The notes under the pieces: generated by a model
Seen by the model: only the letters and a program-made list of their open reading frames with translations
Databases searched by the model: none
What the model was told of the DNA's origin: nothing
In this document: piece after piece, positions 52,563 to 61,772 of the stretch
Layout of the letters: every line of letters begins with the position of its first letter
Numbering within the stretch: the stretch's first letter is position 1
From: JASGMR01 sp963664675
Lineage (GTDB): Bacteria; Thermotogota; Thermotogae; Petrotogales; Kosmotogaceae
Direction of reading: 5' to 3'
NCBI GenBank assembly: GCA_963664675.2
Contig: CAXXLB010000014.1
Coordinates: 62,001 to 126,000 of the forward strand
Length of the DNA stretch: 64,000 bases
Made by a program: the position numbers and the translations under genes

Positions 52563-52637
52563 TGGTGGGTGCGGTAGGGATTGAACCTACGACCTCTTCC
52601 TCGTCAAGGAAGCGCTCTCCCACTGAGCTACGCACCC
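52563..52637 (-). tRNA. tRNA-Val (anticodon GAC)
   Basis: A full 75-nt cloverleaf reads on the minus strand: acceptor GGGTGCG pairs with CGCACCC, the D-arm TAGCTCAGTGGGAGAGC is standard, the anticodon stem CTTCC/GGAAG encloses the loop TTGACGA with anticodon GAC (valine), the T-arm has GGTTCAATCCC, and CCA is encoded. It has a near-perfect promoter upstream and begins four bases after the purine nucleoside phosphorylase stop on the other strand. Confidence 0.97.
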
Positions 52638-52650
52638 AATCGTTCTATAG

Positions 52651-52679
52651 ATTCTAGCATTAACTTTTATGAATGTCAA
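52651..52679 (-). promoter_or_regulatory. Promoter of tRNA-Val
   Basis: On the minus strand TTGACA (52674-52679) and TAGAAT (52651-52656) are spaced by exactly 17 bases, with the -10 box about 13 bases from the mature tRNA 5' end. Confidence 0.8.
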
Positions 52680-52701
52680 TTATTAAAATATCTTGTATAT
52701 T

Positions 52702-52730
52702 TTGAAATATAGTGTTTTTTAATGTATAAT
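52702..52730 (+). promoter_or_regulatory. Promoter of the peptide-binding protein gene
   Basis: TTGAAA (52702-52707) and TATAAT (52725-52730) are spaced by 17 bases. The start of transcription would be near 52737, about 75 bases before the GTG start at 52811. Confidence 0.75.
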
Positions 52731-52810
52731 TAAGTATTATATGCTTTTAAGCAATTATTATTATGAGTAACTATTTGAAACCTAAAATTTCAATAAAAGG
52801 GGGCAATACT

Positions 52811-54652
52811 GTGAAGAAAGTTGTTTTGTTTTTACTGGTAACTTTGTTTTTTGTAACTGTATCGTTTGCTGCACTTGAGAAAGATGTATTTGTAAGTTTG
52901 GATATTGGTGAACCAGAGACATTAGATCCCCATTATGCCTATGATACGGCAAGTGGAGAGGTTATCAACAATATGTATGATAACCTTATAAAATATGTTG
53001 GAGAATCAACAACAGAAATGGCTCCAATGTTATCAACGGAAGTTCCTACACTTGAAAATGGATTGATAAGTGAAGGCTCAACTGTTTACACTTTCCCTAT
53101 AGTGGAGGGTGCCACTTTCCATTCCGGGAATCCTATAACTCCTTATGATGTAGAATGGTCATTCGAAAGAGGTCTTCTTTATGATCCTTCTGCCGGTCCA
53201 ATGTGGATGATGATGGAAGCGTTGTCCGGTGGGGAATTTGCTTCTGTAGAGGCATGGTTTGAAGGTTATACCGGTATGCCTTACACCGAAGCTGTTGATG
53301 AAAATAATGAACCAACATCAGAGGATGCAAAAGAGAAATTGATCGCTTTTTACAATGATGTTATCGATCCGGCTGTTGAAGTCGATGGTAACAACGTTGT
53401 TTTCACACTTGAAGCACCTTTCGCACCATTCATGAATATCATTGCACATTACAATTACTGGAGTGCGATTATTGATTCAAAGGCTGGTATAGAAGCTGGC
53501 GCATGGGATGGAAATGCAGATGGTTGGTGGAAATGGCATGATATAAGACCCGAAGATACACCTTTCCATACGGCAGATTTCGGTTCAGGTCCATTTGAAC
53601 TGGTAGAATGGGATAGGGCACAGCAGAAGATCATTCTTGAAAGATACGATGATTATTTCAGAGGTGCTGCAAAACTTAAGACAGTTATTATCGATGGTAT
53701 TGATGAATTTTCAACAAGAAAATCGATCATTGAAGCCGGAGATGCGGATATAGCTTATTTTGGCGCTTCATATCTCGATCAGGCAATAGAGCTTCAAAAT
53801 GCGGGCAAAGTTGTTTTAACAACGGGATATCCTTTAGCTCAAGTTAATACGATTCACTTCAACTGGGGAATCAAAGAAGGATCCGAATATGTTGGCAGTG
53901 GAAAACTCGATGGCAAAGGTATACCATTAGATTTCTTTACCGATGCTGATGTAAGAAAAGCATTTGGATATTGTTATGATGGCGCAACATTCATTTCCGA
54001 AGTTGTTAATGGCTTGGGTAAACTCGTTCCTGCGGATCTTCCGGAAGGCTTCTTGGGATACGATGGTAGTTTGCCACTTCCTGTATTCGATCTCACAAAG
54101 GCTGCAGAACATTTCAAGAAAGCCTGGGGAGGAGAATTGTGGGAAAAAGGATTCAAACTCCAACTTCTTTACAACACAGGTAATGATACAAGACAAACAG
54201 TTATGGAAATGCTTAAGTTCTATATTGAAAGTATCAATCCAAAGTTCAAATTGGATGTACAGGGTGTACAGTGGCCAACTTATCTCGCCGCACAGAAAGC
54301 GGAATTTCTTGCCTGTTTCGTAATTGGATGGGTAGCAGACTATCCTGACCCACACAATTTCATAGCAACGTTCTATGCAAGCTATGGACCGTATGGTGGA
54401 AGACAGGGAGAGGCATTCAGAGAATTCTGTAGAGAAAATATGGACGGATTGGTACAGGCTGGGGTAAGCGAGGCAGATCCTGTAAAGAGAGCTGCAATCT
54501 ATAAAGAAGTTCAGGAAATTGCCATAGATAACGCAATAGGTATTCCTGTAGATATGCCACTCGGAATGAATGTAAGATCTCCTGAAGTCAAAGGTTGGTT
54601 CCCGAATGTTGTGAGATCCGGTTACTATTACTACGATCTCTGGAAAGAATAA
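52811..54652 (+). CDS. Peptide/oligosaccharide ABC transporter substrate-binding protein (family 5)
   Basis: The 613-residue secreted protein is a solute-binding family 5 (DppA/OppA-type) protein. It has a signal peptide ending near SFAA, DIGEPETLDPHYAYD at the N-terminus, the FHSGNPITPYDVEWSFERG segment, GSGPFELVEWD and the C-terminal VADYPDPHNF block. In Thermotogota such proteins bind either peptides or oligosaccharides. It starts at GTG 52811, seven bases after GGGGG; the ATG at 52763 has no ribosome site. It has its own promoter and a strong terminator, and no permease or ATPase genes adjoin it, so it must work with a distant importer. Confidence 0.9.
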   Translation: MKKVVLFLLVTLFFVTVSFAALEKDVFVSLDIGEPETLDPHYAYDTASGEVINNMYDNLIKYVGESTTEMAPMLSTEVPTLENGLISEGSTVYTFPIVEGATFHSGNPITPYDVEWSFERGLLYDPSAGPMWMMMEALSGGEFASVEAWFEGYTGMPYTEAVDENNEPTSEDAKEKLIAFYNDVIDPAVEVDGNNVVFTLEAPFAPFMNIIAHYNYWSAIIDSKAGIEAGAWDGNADGWWKWHDIRPEDTPFHTADFGSGPFELVEWDRAQQKIILERYDDYFRGAAKLKTVIIDGIDEFSTRKSIIEAGDADIAYFGASYLDQAIELQNAGKVVLTTGYPLAQVNTIHFNWGIKEGSEYVGSGKLDGKGIPLDFFTDADVRKAFGYCYDGATFISEVVNGLGKLVPADLPEGFLGYDGSLPLPVFDLTKAAEHFKKAWGGELWEKGFKLQLLYNTGNDTRQTVMEMLKFYIESINPKFKLDVQGVQWPTYLAAQKAEFLACFVIGWVADYPDPHNFIATFYASYGPYGGRQGEAFREFCRENMDGLVQAGVSEADPVKRAAIYKEVQEIAIDNAIGIPVDMPLGMNVRSPEVKGWFPNVVRSGYYYYDLWKE

Positions 54653-54677
54653 GAAAATAAAGTAATATATAAATAAG

Positions 54678-54702
54678 GGCCGGTTTTTACCGGCCTTTTT
54701 TA
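54678..54702 (+). terminator. Terminator after the peptide-binding protein gene
   Basis: GGCCGGT (54678-54684) and ACCGGCC (54689-54695) form a perfect 7-bp stem with a TTTT loop, followed by six or more T. Confidence 0.95.
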
Positions 54703-54718
54703 AATTTTGGAGGGTATT

Positions 54719-55195
54719 ATGAAAATTTATGATTTTGTCGTCAATGATATCTATGGATTTCAAAAAAAACTATCCGATTTTGAAGGAAAAGTTTTACTCG
54801 TGGTTAACACAGCGAGTAAATGTGGATTTACTCCACAGTACGAAGGATTAGAGAAACTGTATAAAAAATATAAAGATAATGGATTTGAAATCCTTGCTTT
54901 TCCCGCTAACAATTTTTTAAATCAGGAACCGGGATCTAATGAAGAAATTAAAGAATTTTGTTCGACCAATTATGATGTTTCATTTCCTATATTTGAAAAG
55001 ATAAGTGTTAAAGGTAAAAATCAGCATCCACTCTATAAGTATCTGACAGAGGAAACTGGAGAATTCAAGGGAAAAATAAGGTGGAATTTCGATAAATTTT
55101 TGATAGATAGAGAAGGGAATGTTATAAACAGATTTAAACCAAAAATTAAACCTGAGAATATTGAAAAACAAATACATGATGCCTTGGAAACCTGA
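54719..55195 (+). CDS. Glutathione peroxidase family protein
   Basis: The 158-residue thioredoxin-fold peroxidase has the GPx catalytic set: the peroxidatic Cys in NTASKCGFTPQY, a Gln in the FPANNFLNQEP segment, and Trp and Asn in RWNFDKFL. Cys, not selenocysteine, is encoded. Most bacterial members use thioredoxin rather than glutathione, which would suit an anaerobe. It starts at ATG 54719 after GGAGGG, 17 bases after the upstream terminator, so its promoter must lie within or before that terminator. Confidence 0.92.
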   Translation: MKIYDFVVNDIYGFQKKLSDFEGKVLLVVNTASKCGFTPQYEGLEKLYKKYKDNGFEILAFPANNFLNQEPGSNEEIKEFCSTNYDVSFPIFEKISVKGKNQHPLYKYLTEETGEFKGKIRWNFDKFLIDREGNVINRFKPKIKPENIEKQIHDALET

Positions 55196-55671
55196 TATTT
55201 TTTTATTCTCGGTATTCGTTGGAACCCTTGAATTAAAAAAATATAAATTGCAATAATTGGAATGGAAAACATTGTTTTTTGTAAAACTTCGATTTTTATA
55301 TATTGATAGCCCCAAAACTTGTTGATAACTTAGTTTTTATTAATGATTCCGCATTATAACCCAAAACAGGCAAGAATTTTATGAATAAAATAATATCAAG
55401 ATATTTATTGAAAACTAAAGATATGTGGCAATTCAATTTCAGGGAAGGAAAATTGAACAAAAACCAGTGATAAATATTTTGAGAGATGTTTAAAAAGTTG
55501 ATGTTACAATTAATAACTGTACCTGCTATTTTTCCGGGGTTTAGAAAACTATCGAAATGATGAAATTGATTTAGTGAAAAATTAGATATTTCTTTAATAA
55601 ATCTCATTTTTATCAATATTTCAAACAAAAAAACAATTAATCATATATAATACTTTTCGGAGGAAAGAGAA
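55196..55671. other. AT-rich spacer before the MATE gene
   Basis: No gene is supported; minus-strand frames here (for example 55296-55628) overlap one another, lack ribosome sites and match nothing I know. A TATAAT box (55646-55651) lies just before the MATE gene, without a clear -35. Confidence 0.5.
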
Positions 55672-57009
55672 TTGAATAATTTTTCCAGAAGAGTATTGAG
55701 TATTGCGATACCTATAACAATTCAGAATATAATTTCATCAGGTTTGAATCTTGTGGATAACATTATGATTGGAAATCTGGGCCCTTTGCCTATCGCATCC
55801 GTTGGCCTTGTTAATCAATTCATGTTTATCCTAACGCTTACAACTTTTGGTTGTGCCAGCGGTAGCGGAATTTTCGTCGCTCAATACTGGGGAGTTAAAG
55901 ATTTTGATAATATTGAAAAAACTATCGAACATATTTTAAAGGTTACTTACAGTTTATCGATACTTTTTTTTATCGTTCTATTTTTCTTTCCCGAACAGAT
56001 GTTGAGTGTTTTTTTAAAAGATTCAGAGGTTATTAGTATCGGCATACCTTATGCTAGAATTGTTTCGTTTACAACTCTTTTGACTTCTTTCAGTTTCATA
56101 ATTGCCATGGCTTTAAGAACTGTTGAAAAAGCAAAAATTCCAATGTATGTAAGTCTTGTTGCTCTTGGATTCAATACTGTTGGAAACTATCTGCTTATTT
56201 TTGGGATAGGGCCATTTCCTGAGCTTGGTGTTACAGGTGCGGCAATAGCGACTCTTTTATCGAGGTTAGCAGAATTTTTTATTTATGTTTTTTTGGTGAC
56301 TTCTAAAAAGTATCCAATTAGATTATCTTTTAAAGGGATGTTCACGTTTGATGCTGTTTTCTTTAAAAAACTCATGAAATACGCTTCCCCGGTAATTGTC
56401 AATGAATTTTTATGGTCGCTCGGTATGACAACTTACACTTTTGTTTTTGCAAGGATGAGCACCACAGCGGTGGTGGTCAGAAATATAAGCAGTACTATTG
56501 AAAATTTTGGCTTTGTATTTTTTGGGGGTCTATCATCCTCCACGGTAGTGATCGTTGGTTCAGAACTGGGAAGGAAAAAATACGATTTGGCAAAAAAATA
56601 TGCCAGAAAATTTCTTCAATTGACAATTATAGCGTCTTCCATAGCTGGATTGGCAGTAATACTCTTTTCAAGAGTTATCATAAATTTATATAATGTAGAT
56701 GAATTTATCAGAAATACCGTTTTGACTGTGATTATAATAGTTGGAGTTGCTCAGCCAATTAAAATGCTGAATGGAGTAAATATTGTTGGAATTTTAAGAA
56801 GTGGTGGTGAAACGAAGTTCGCGATGTTTCTTGAAATTGTTTCTCTGTGGTTTATAGGAGTTCCTCTCGTTGCAATCACAGGTTTGGTTTTTAAATTGCC
56901 GATAACGGCGGTGTATTTATGCACTATAGTTGAAGAAATATTCAAAATAATTTTGGGAATGAAGAGATACAAGTCGGGTAAATGGATAAAGAATCTTATT
57001 AATGAATAA
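55672..57009 (+). CDS. MATE-family multidrug/cation exporter
   Basis: The 445-residue protein has twelve predicted membrane helices in two halves and the MATE landmarks: an N-terminal IAIPITIQNIISSGLNLVDNIMIGNLG helix pair, FGCASGSGIFVAQYWG, and the second-half repeat with a VGSELGRKKYDLAKKYA loop. It likely expels drugs or metabolites using Na+ or H+. It starts at TTG 55672 (MNNFSRRVLS), following GGAGGAAAG. It is a single-gene unit. Substrate not predictable. Confidence 0.92.
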   Translation: MNNFSRRVLSIAIPITIQNIISSGLNLVDNIMIGNLGPLPIASVGLVNQFMFILTLTTFGCASGSGIFVAQYWGVKDFDNIEKTIEHILKVTYSLSILFFIVLFFFPEQMLSVFLKDSEVISIGIPYARIVSFTTLLTSFSFIIAMALRTVEKAKIPMYVSLVALGFNTVGNYLLIFGIGPFPELGVTGAAIATLLSRLAEFFIYVFLVTSKKYPIRLSFKGMFTFDAVFFKKLMKYASPVIVNEFLWSLGMTTYTFVFARMSTTAVVVRNISSTIENFGFVFFGGLSSSTVVIVGSELGRKKYDLAKKYARKFLQLTIIASSIAGLAVILFSRVIINLYNVDEFIRNTVLTVIIIVGVAQPIKMLNGVNIVGILRSGGETKFAMFLEIVSLWFIGVPLVAITGLVFKLPITAVYLCTIVEEIFKIILGMKRYKSGKWIKNLINE

Positions 57010-57579
57010 GGGACTCATAAATCCTCTTTAACTTGATTTTTACTGCAATTTTAATCAAAAATTTTGACTTATAGCATTATTGAGCACTTTACTGAATTAT
57101 ATTGAATTTTTTCATTTGAATATGACTCCCATACCTATCTGTAAACTCTATTCTGAGAAAGTGATTTCAAGATTTCAGATTTTCGAACATATCTATACTC
57201 CATATATATATGTTGACTTTTTTTGGAATATAGAAAATCGGGATATAATTCGGAAATTCTCGCTTTTTTCCTCCTAAAAAATAAGAAAAGGATGAAATCT
57301 TTTCTGAATTCTTCCCGGTGAACTTTTTCGATCGTTTTTTTAACAGCGAATAATTTTCTGTTGCACAGGTAACTCTATATAGAAATACTTTCATACCTTT
57401 ATTTTCTCTCATTCATTTGAATTTTATAACTCAGAATTTTTATAAGAATTAAAAATAAGATTTATAAACAAATTTTGTTAGAAATTTTTAAAGTTTTTTT
57501 GTAGATAGAAACCGTGTAATGTCCTTATATTAATTTGTTTTTTTATATATGGTATATGTTATTTTGAAATAAACTGTAT
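57010..57579. other. AT-rich spacer between convergent genes
   Basis: I see no convincing gene in these 570 bases. Two overlapping short frames on opposite strands (57080-57277 and 57167-57412) lack good ribosome sites and domains. No clear terminator hairpin was found for the MATE gene. Confidence 0.45.
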
Positions 57580-58362
57580 TTAGAATTGTTTGTGAGAATT
57601 AAAAGTTTTTATAGAATTATTTATTTCCAAGATTTTATGTTCAATTATATCTCTGTTTTTTTGATATAAAACTTCCTTTGCTGTGAAATACGTTTGAAAA
57701 AATACTTCGAATCCTGCAACTGTACGTTCAGCTATTCCGTTGCTTTTGTCTATTCCAAAGGCTAAAAAGCTGTTTTTGACGAATTTTACATTTTTATTCA
57801 TACTCTGTATTACCTGAGGAAAGAAGGAGTTATCGCTTTTTATTAAAAGGCATTTATAAATTGAGATAATGTTGAACATTCCGAAAGTAAGACCGTGTAA
57901 TCCCATTATCATTTTTCCCTTATCGTTCAGAATTAAACCCTGCAATGATTTATTTATCTCCTCCATCCAGCCTAAAAATTCTTCATTTACATACTTCTCT
58001 CTTTTTTTAAGTAGCGCTTCATCCCACAAAAAATTTTCTGCTCTTTTTTTGACTTTTAAAAAATAGTTTTTCGGATCGAAAAGAATAACAGCAGTTTTCA
58101 ATCCTGAAATATTTTTTGAAGCCTTTATGGGTGAAGTGAAAGTTTCTTCCAGCGCTTTTTTGTTCAAATACGATATGACAAAGTATTTTTTATCAATTAT
58201 TTCAATTTTAGGTTCTTTTTTTCTCGTTTTCAGACATAAAATATCTATATCGCTGAACTCATTTTCCTCATTCCTAGCATAGCTTCCAACGAGTGCAACA
58301 GAAATTATTCCGTTTTCTTTTTTCAAAGTTTCAACCCGTTTTAAAATGAAATCTTTGATCAT
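57580..58362 (-). CDS. Nucleotidyltransferase-domain protein
   Basis: The 260-residue protein has an N-terminal polymerase-beta-like nucleotidyltransferase domain with the signature GSYARNEENEFSDIDIL (residues 26-42), including the two metal-binding Asp of DID. A helical C-terminal half (about 125-250) resembles the substrate-binding part of kanamycin/aminoglycoside nucleotidyltransferases and MNT/HEPN-type systems. It may modify a small molecule, RNA or protein. It overlaps the stop of the helicase gene by one base, which suggests linked expression. The substrate is unknown. Confidence 0.8.
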   Translation of the reverse strand: MIKDFILKRVETLKKENGIISVALVGSYARNEENEFSDIDILCLKTRKKEPKIEIIDKKYFVISYLNKKALEETFTSPIKASKNISGLKTAVILFDPKNYFLKVKKRAENFLWDEALLKKREKYVNEEFLGWMEEINKSLQGLILNDKGKMIMGLHGLTFGMFNIISIYKCLLIKSDNSFFPQVIQSMNKNVKFVKNSFLAFGIDKSNGIAERTVAGFEVFFQTYFTAKEVLYQKNRDIIEHKILEINNSIKTFNSHKQF

Positions 58363-60386
58363 TATTTTCTCCGGTTTCTCTGCAATTCCTGAAGTTTTTC
58401 CAGCAATTCTTCCTTTGTCATTCCTTTTAGTTCTGATTTGGTTTTCTTAAATGGATTTGGTTTGCTTATAGATGTGAGATCGAGACAATCGCGAATCTCT
58501 TTATAATCCAGAAATCTTGACATTTTTTCAAAGTTGGAAACTCCACTGTCATAACCCGTATGATGAAAAGTAAGGTATAATTTTTTCTTCGCTCTGGTTA
58601 CTGCAACATACAAAAGTCTTTTTTCTTCTTCGATGTTTTCGTCATTATTGAGAGAATACATTGAAGGCATTTGACCGTCAGCCAGACCAACAATAAAGAC
58701 AGCGCTCCATTCCAGCCCTTTGGCAGAGTGAATGGTTGAAAGTGTCAGGGGTTTTTCATCATTTTTTAAAGGTTCGACATCGGTTACTGTGGTTTCAGGA
58801 GTCTCAATGGATAAATCGGAGATGTAATCCTGAATATTGTTGTATGTGGAAGCTATTTGCTGAAGTGCAGTCAGATCGCTTATTCTTTTGTTCCAGTCAT
58901 CATATTTTTCTTTCATCAGAGGCTTATAATAATCACAAATGATCTGGACCTTTTCTTCGATCGTTACATTTTCTTTCATCAAAACTTTCAAAGCATCTGT
59001 GAGCATAATAATATCAGTGGATTTTTTTATGATTTTTCCAAAATCGGGCAAAATGTTACTTAGGATTATTTTTAGATTGTTTGAATTTACAATGTTTTCT
59101 ATAACTCTGGAGGCTTTTTTGGGGCCGATGCCGGGAATAAGTCTCAGAACTCTATCCCACGACAATCTATCTATGGTATTCACATAAATTTTTAGGTGGG
59201 CTATTATGTCTTTAACATGGGCTGTTTCGTTGAACTTTTTACCTCCGAAAAATTGAAATGGAATATTTCTTCTTTTTAATTCAAGTTGAACAGGAATAGA
59301 AACAAAGGAAGATCTGAACAAGACCGCCTGATCATCTAAGTCTATGCCTTCTTCTCTGTTTTTTATAATCTCGTCTACAATCTGTTCTGCCTCAATTTGA
59401 TCATTTTTAAATTCAAGTAGTTTCGGTTTTTGGCCCATTTCTTCTGAAGCTGCCTTCAGATCTTTTTTGTATTTTCTGATCATGGTTTCTAAAATTGTAT
59501 TGCTTAGATGTAGAATGCTCTGCGTAGAACGATAATTTTGTTCTAGTTTTATTATTTTAGTATTTTCGAAAAGTTTTGGATATTCCATAATATTTTCATG
59601 AGTTGCTCCTCTGAAACCATAAATACTCTGAGCGTCGTCTCCGACTACAACTACGTTTTGATGTTCCATTCCAAGAAGATACGTTATTCTTCCCTGAAGG
59701 TGATTGGTATCCTGATACTCATCCACCATTATGAATTTATATTTTTCCGATATCCTTTTTCTTATATCATCTTTTTCAAGAATCAAAATAGTGTAGAGAA
59801 GTAAATCATCGTAATCTATGTAATTGTGTTTTAATTTGTATTTTATGTAGTAGTCCCTTATTCTTTCAAGTTCATCCGAATATTCCGAATAATGAGGGTA
59901 TTCATTATCCAGCACATCTTCTATAGAACAATTTTTGTTTATCGTTCTACTGAATATTTTTGCCAGAGTGGGGTTTTTTGGAAATCTTTTATTTTTTTTC
60001 TTTATTTCCAGATCTTCAACGCAGAATCCAATAGCCTGCTCAATATCTCCCTGATCCAGAATGGTAAAATTTCCATCTATGCCTATACTCGAAGAATATA
60101 TTTTTAAAAGCCTATAACCAAATGAATGGAAAGTTCCCCCGCTCACATAATTACATCTCGGATCATGTTGTGTTGCTCTGCTCAGCATTTCTTTTGAAGC
60201 TTTTCTCGTAAAAGTCAATAATAAAATAGAAGATGGATTTACGTCTGAGAGAATGCATTTCAAGACTCTGTATTCGATTACCCGGGTTTTTCCGGAACCT
60301 GCGCCGGCTATTATAAGCATTGGTCCATATATTTCTTCCACAGCCTGTAATTGCTGTCTGTTCAGCACTTTATCAAAGTCAAACAT
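58362..60386 (-). CDS. UvrD/PcrA-type superfamily 1 DNA helicase
   Basis: The 674-residue helicase has all SF1A motifs: NRQQLQAV (Q motif), IAGAGSGKTR (Walker A), LLTFTRKASKEM (Ia), VDEYQDTN (II), VVVGDDAQSIYGFRGA (III), LEQNYRST (IV), STIHSAKGLEW (V), and LYVAVTRAKKKLYLT (VI). It unwinds DNA in repair and plasmid or replication-fork processing. It is shorter than UvrD (720) but close to PcrA of several low-GC groups. It starts at ATG 60386 after AAGGA and overlaps the TMEM175-like gene by eight bases. Confidence 0.92.
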   Translation of the reverse strand: MFDFDKVLNRQQLQAVEEIYGPMLIIAGAGSGKTRVIEYRVLKCILSDVNPSSILLLTFTRKASKEMLSRATQHDPRCNYVSGGTFHSFGYRLLKIYSSSIGIDGNFTILDQGDIEQAIGFCVEDLEIKKKNKRFPKNPTLAKIFSRTINKNCSIEDVLDNEYPHYSEYSDELERIRDYYIKYKLKHNYIDYDDLLLYTILILEKDDIRKRISEKYKFIMVDEYQDTNHLQGRITYLLGMEHQNVVVVGDDAQSIYGFRGATHENIMEYPKLFENTKIIKLEQNYRSTQSILHLSNTILETMIRKYKKDLKAASEEMGQKPKLLEFKNDQIEAEQIVDEIIKNREEGIDLDDQAVLFRSSFVSIPVQLELKRRNIPFQFFGGKKFNETAHVKDIIAHLKIYVNTIDRLSWDRVLRLIPGIGPKKASRVIENIVNSNNLKIILSNILPDFGKIIKKSTDIIMLTDALKVLMKENVTIEEKVQIICDYYKPLMKEKYDDWNKRISDLTALQQIASTYNNIQDYISDLSIETPETTVTDVEPLKNDEKPLTLSTIHSAKGLEWSAVFIVGLADGQMPSMYSLNNDENIEEEKRLLYVAVTRAKKKLYLTFHHTGYDSGVSNFEKMSRFLDYKEIRDCLDLTSISKPNPFKKTKSELKGMTKEELLEKLQELQRNRRK

Positions 60387-60999
60387 TATTTTTTTTCCTT
60401 ACGATATTTATGAATAAAAGTATGAAGGGTATAGAAACAAAAAGCAACGAGCTTATTATCGGCAAAAAGAAACCGAGTACGGTTATTATTAAAGGGACAA
60501 AAAGCAGTATTTTGTTTTTTAAAGATTCGGTGGCTATCTCTTCTTTTGAAAATTCTTCCTTTAAAAAGTGTGTTCTTTTTGTTGCGTATCTCCATTGCAA
60601 ACAAGCGAATAAATATGCTGCAAAGACATTTAAATGAAAAAGGACCTCCGAAACATATAAATCGGGGAAATCTCCCATTAGTGAAGTTGTAAAAGGAAAT
60701 AGGGTTATAAAAAATAAAAAGAAGAAATTCAAGATTAAATGGACTTTATCGGTATGTTTTATCATTCTTATTTGATGTATATGAATTATCCAGAAAATTG
60801 ATAATAGTAAAAATGTTATCACATAGTTAATGATTTGAGGTAAGATATTAAAAATACCATTTAAAAGATCATCTGAAGTTAGAATTCCCGTTGGGGGAAT
60901 TTCGAGATCTAAAATCAGTAAAGTCATAACTATAGCAAAAATGCCGTCAGTAATGGCTTCCAGTCTGTTAAGTGATAAAACATTTTTCTTTTTTTCCAA
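60379..60999 (-). CDS. TMEM175-like membrane protein (DUF1211), copy 1
   Basis: The 206-residue protein has six predicted membrane helices and, in the first helix, RLEAITDGIFAIVMTLLILDL, the RxxxxTDG(F/I)FAI filter-helix motif of prokaryotic TMEM175 potassium channels. It probably forms a tetrameric K+-leak channel. It starts at TTG 60999, ten bases after GGAGG. Its gene overlaps the helicase gene and follows a second copy (61065-61685) on the same strand, at a distance of 65 bases. The two copies differ clearly, so they may form a mixed channel (inference). Confidence 0.85.
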   Translation of the reverse strand: MEKKKNVLSLNRLEAITDGIFAIVMTLLILDLEIPPTGILTSDDLLNGIFNILPQIINYVITFLLLSIFWIIHIHQIRMIKHTDKVHLILNFFFLFFITLFPFTTSLMGDFPDLYVSEVLFHLNVFAAYLFACLQWRYATKRTHFLKEEFSKEEIATESLKNKILLFVPLIITVLGFFLPIISSLLFVSIPFILLFINIVRKKNNV

Positions 61000-61064
61000 G
61001 ATGATTATTCCTCCAAGTAATTAATTATAACAAAGAAAAAAGATAGACAATTGATACATATTTT

Positions 61065-61685
61065 TTAACTTTTTTTTCTGTAGACTTTTTTTATCATTGC
61101 TATTCCAAAGGGTAGAGATAAATATGCCCAGGAGCTGTATCCGGATATAAAAAAAGTGAGCACTAATGCAACCAAAGGAACTGTCAATTTAAATTTTTGG
61201 ATAGTTTCTTCTTTTTTTACCATATCATTTGAAATCGAATCCGATTTCAACTTTACGACATGAATTGCGTAATGCCATTGGACAATTGATGCAACATAAA
61301 CCATAAAAATATTCAAATGAAAAATGCTAACCGCCATTTTGTATCCGGAATAATCTCCGACCAGAGTAGTTGTAAATGGAACGAGGGAAACGAAAAAAAC
61401 ATAGATGAAGTTGAGTAAAATGTGATGTCTGTTTGTATTTTTCAACATTTTTAATTCCATGATATGAGTCATCCAGAATGTGGAAGTTAAGAAAAAAGAA
61501 AGAATATAGTTCATTATCAGGGGTAAAGTGTTCAGCAATGCAATATTAAGATCTTTGGAAGAACTTACATTGTCCCCATCGGGAACTGAGATTGTGAGTA
61601 TTAATATTGTTATTATTATTGCGAAAATACCGTCGGTAATCGCTTCCAGTCTTGAAAGAGAAAATAAACTTTTATTGTTGTCCAT
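61065..61685 (-). CDS. TMEM175-like membrane protein (DUF1211), copy 2
   Basis: The 206-residue paralogue of the neighbouring gene has the same layout: six membrane helices and the first-helix motif RLEAITDGIFAIIITILILT. Both copies keep the filter-helix hydrophobic residues and the FWMTHI/FWIIHI segment in the third helix, which marks DUF1211. It starts at ATG 61685 behind GAGGGGTG and is transcribed before copy 1. The equal length of both suggests tandem duplication followed by divergence. Channel function is inferred from the family. Confidence 0.85.
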   Translation of the reverse strand: MDNNKSLFSLSRLEAITDGIFAIIITILILTISVPDGDNVSSSKDLNIALLNTLPLIMNYILSFFLTSTFWMTHIMELKMLKNTNRHHILLNFIYVFFVSLVPFTTTLVGDYSGYKMAVSIFHLNIFMVYVASIVQWHYAIHVVKLKSDSISNDMVKKEETIQKFKLTVPLVALVLTFFISGYSSWAYLSLPFGIAMIKKVYRKKS

Positions 61686-61772
61686 TTAAACACCCCTCTG
61701 CTAATTATATCAAAGATGTGAGTTTCATTGTTTATTTATTGTATAATTAATTGAAGAAAGGAAGTGATAGAT

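Noticed and set aside
53927..54763. 278-codon minus-strand frame opposite the peptide-binding protein gene
   Set aside because: Cys- and His-rich antisense translation of a well-supported gene, with no ribosome site.
57080..57412. Two overlapping short frames on opposite strands
   Set aside because: Neither has a convincing ribosome site or a domain; treated as spacer.
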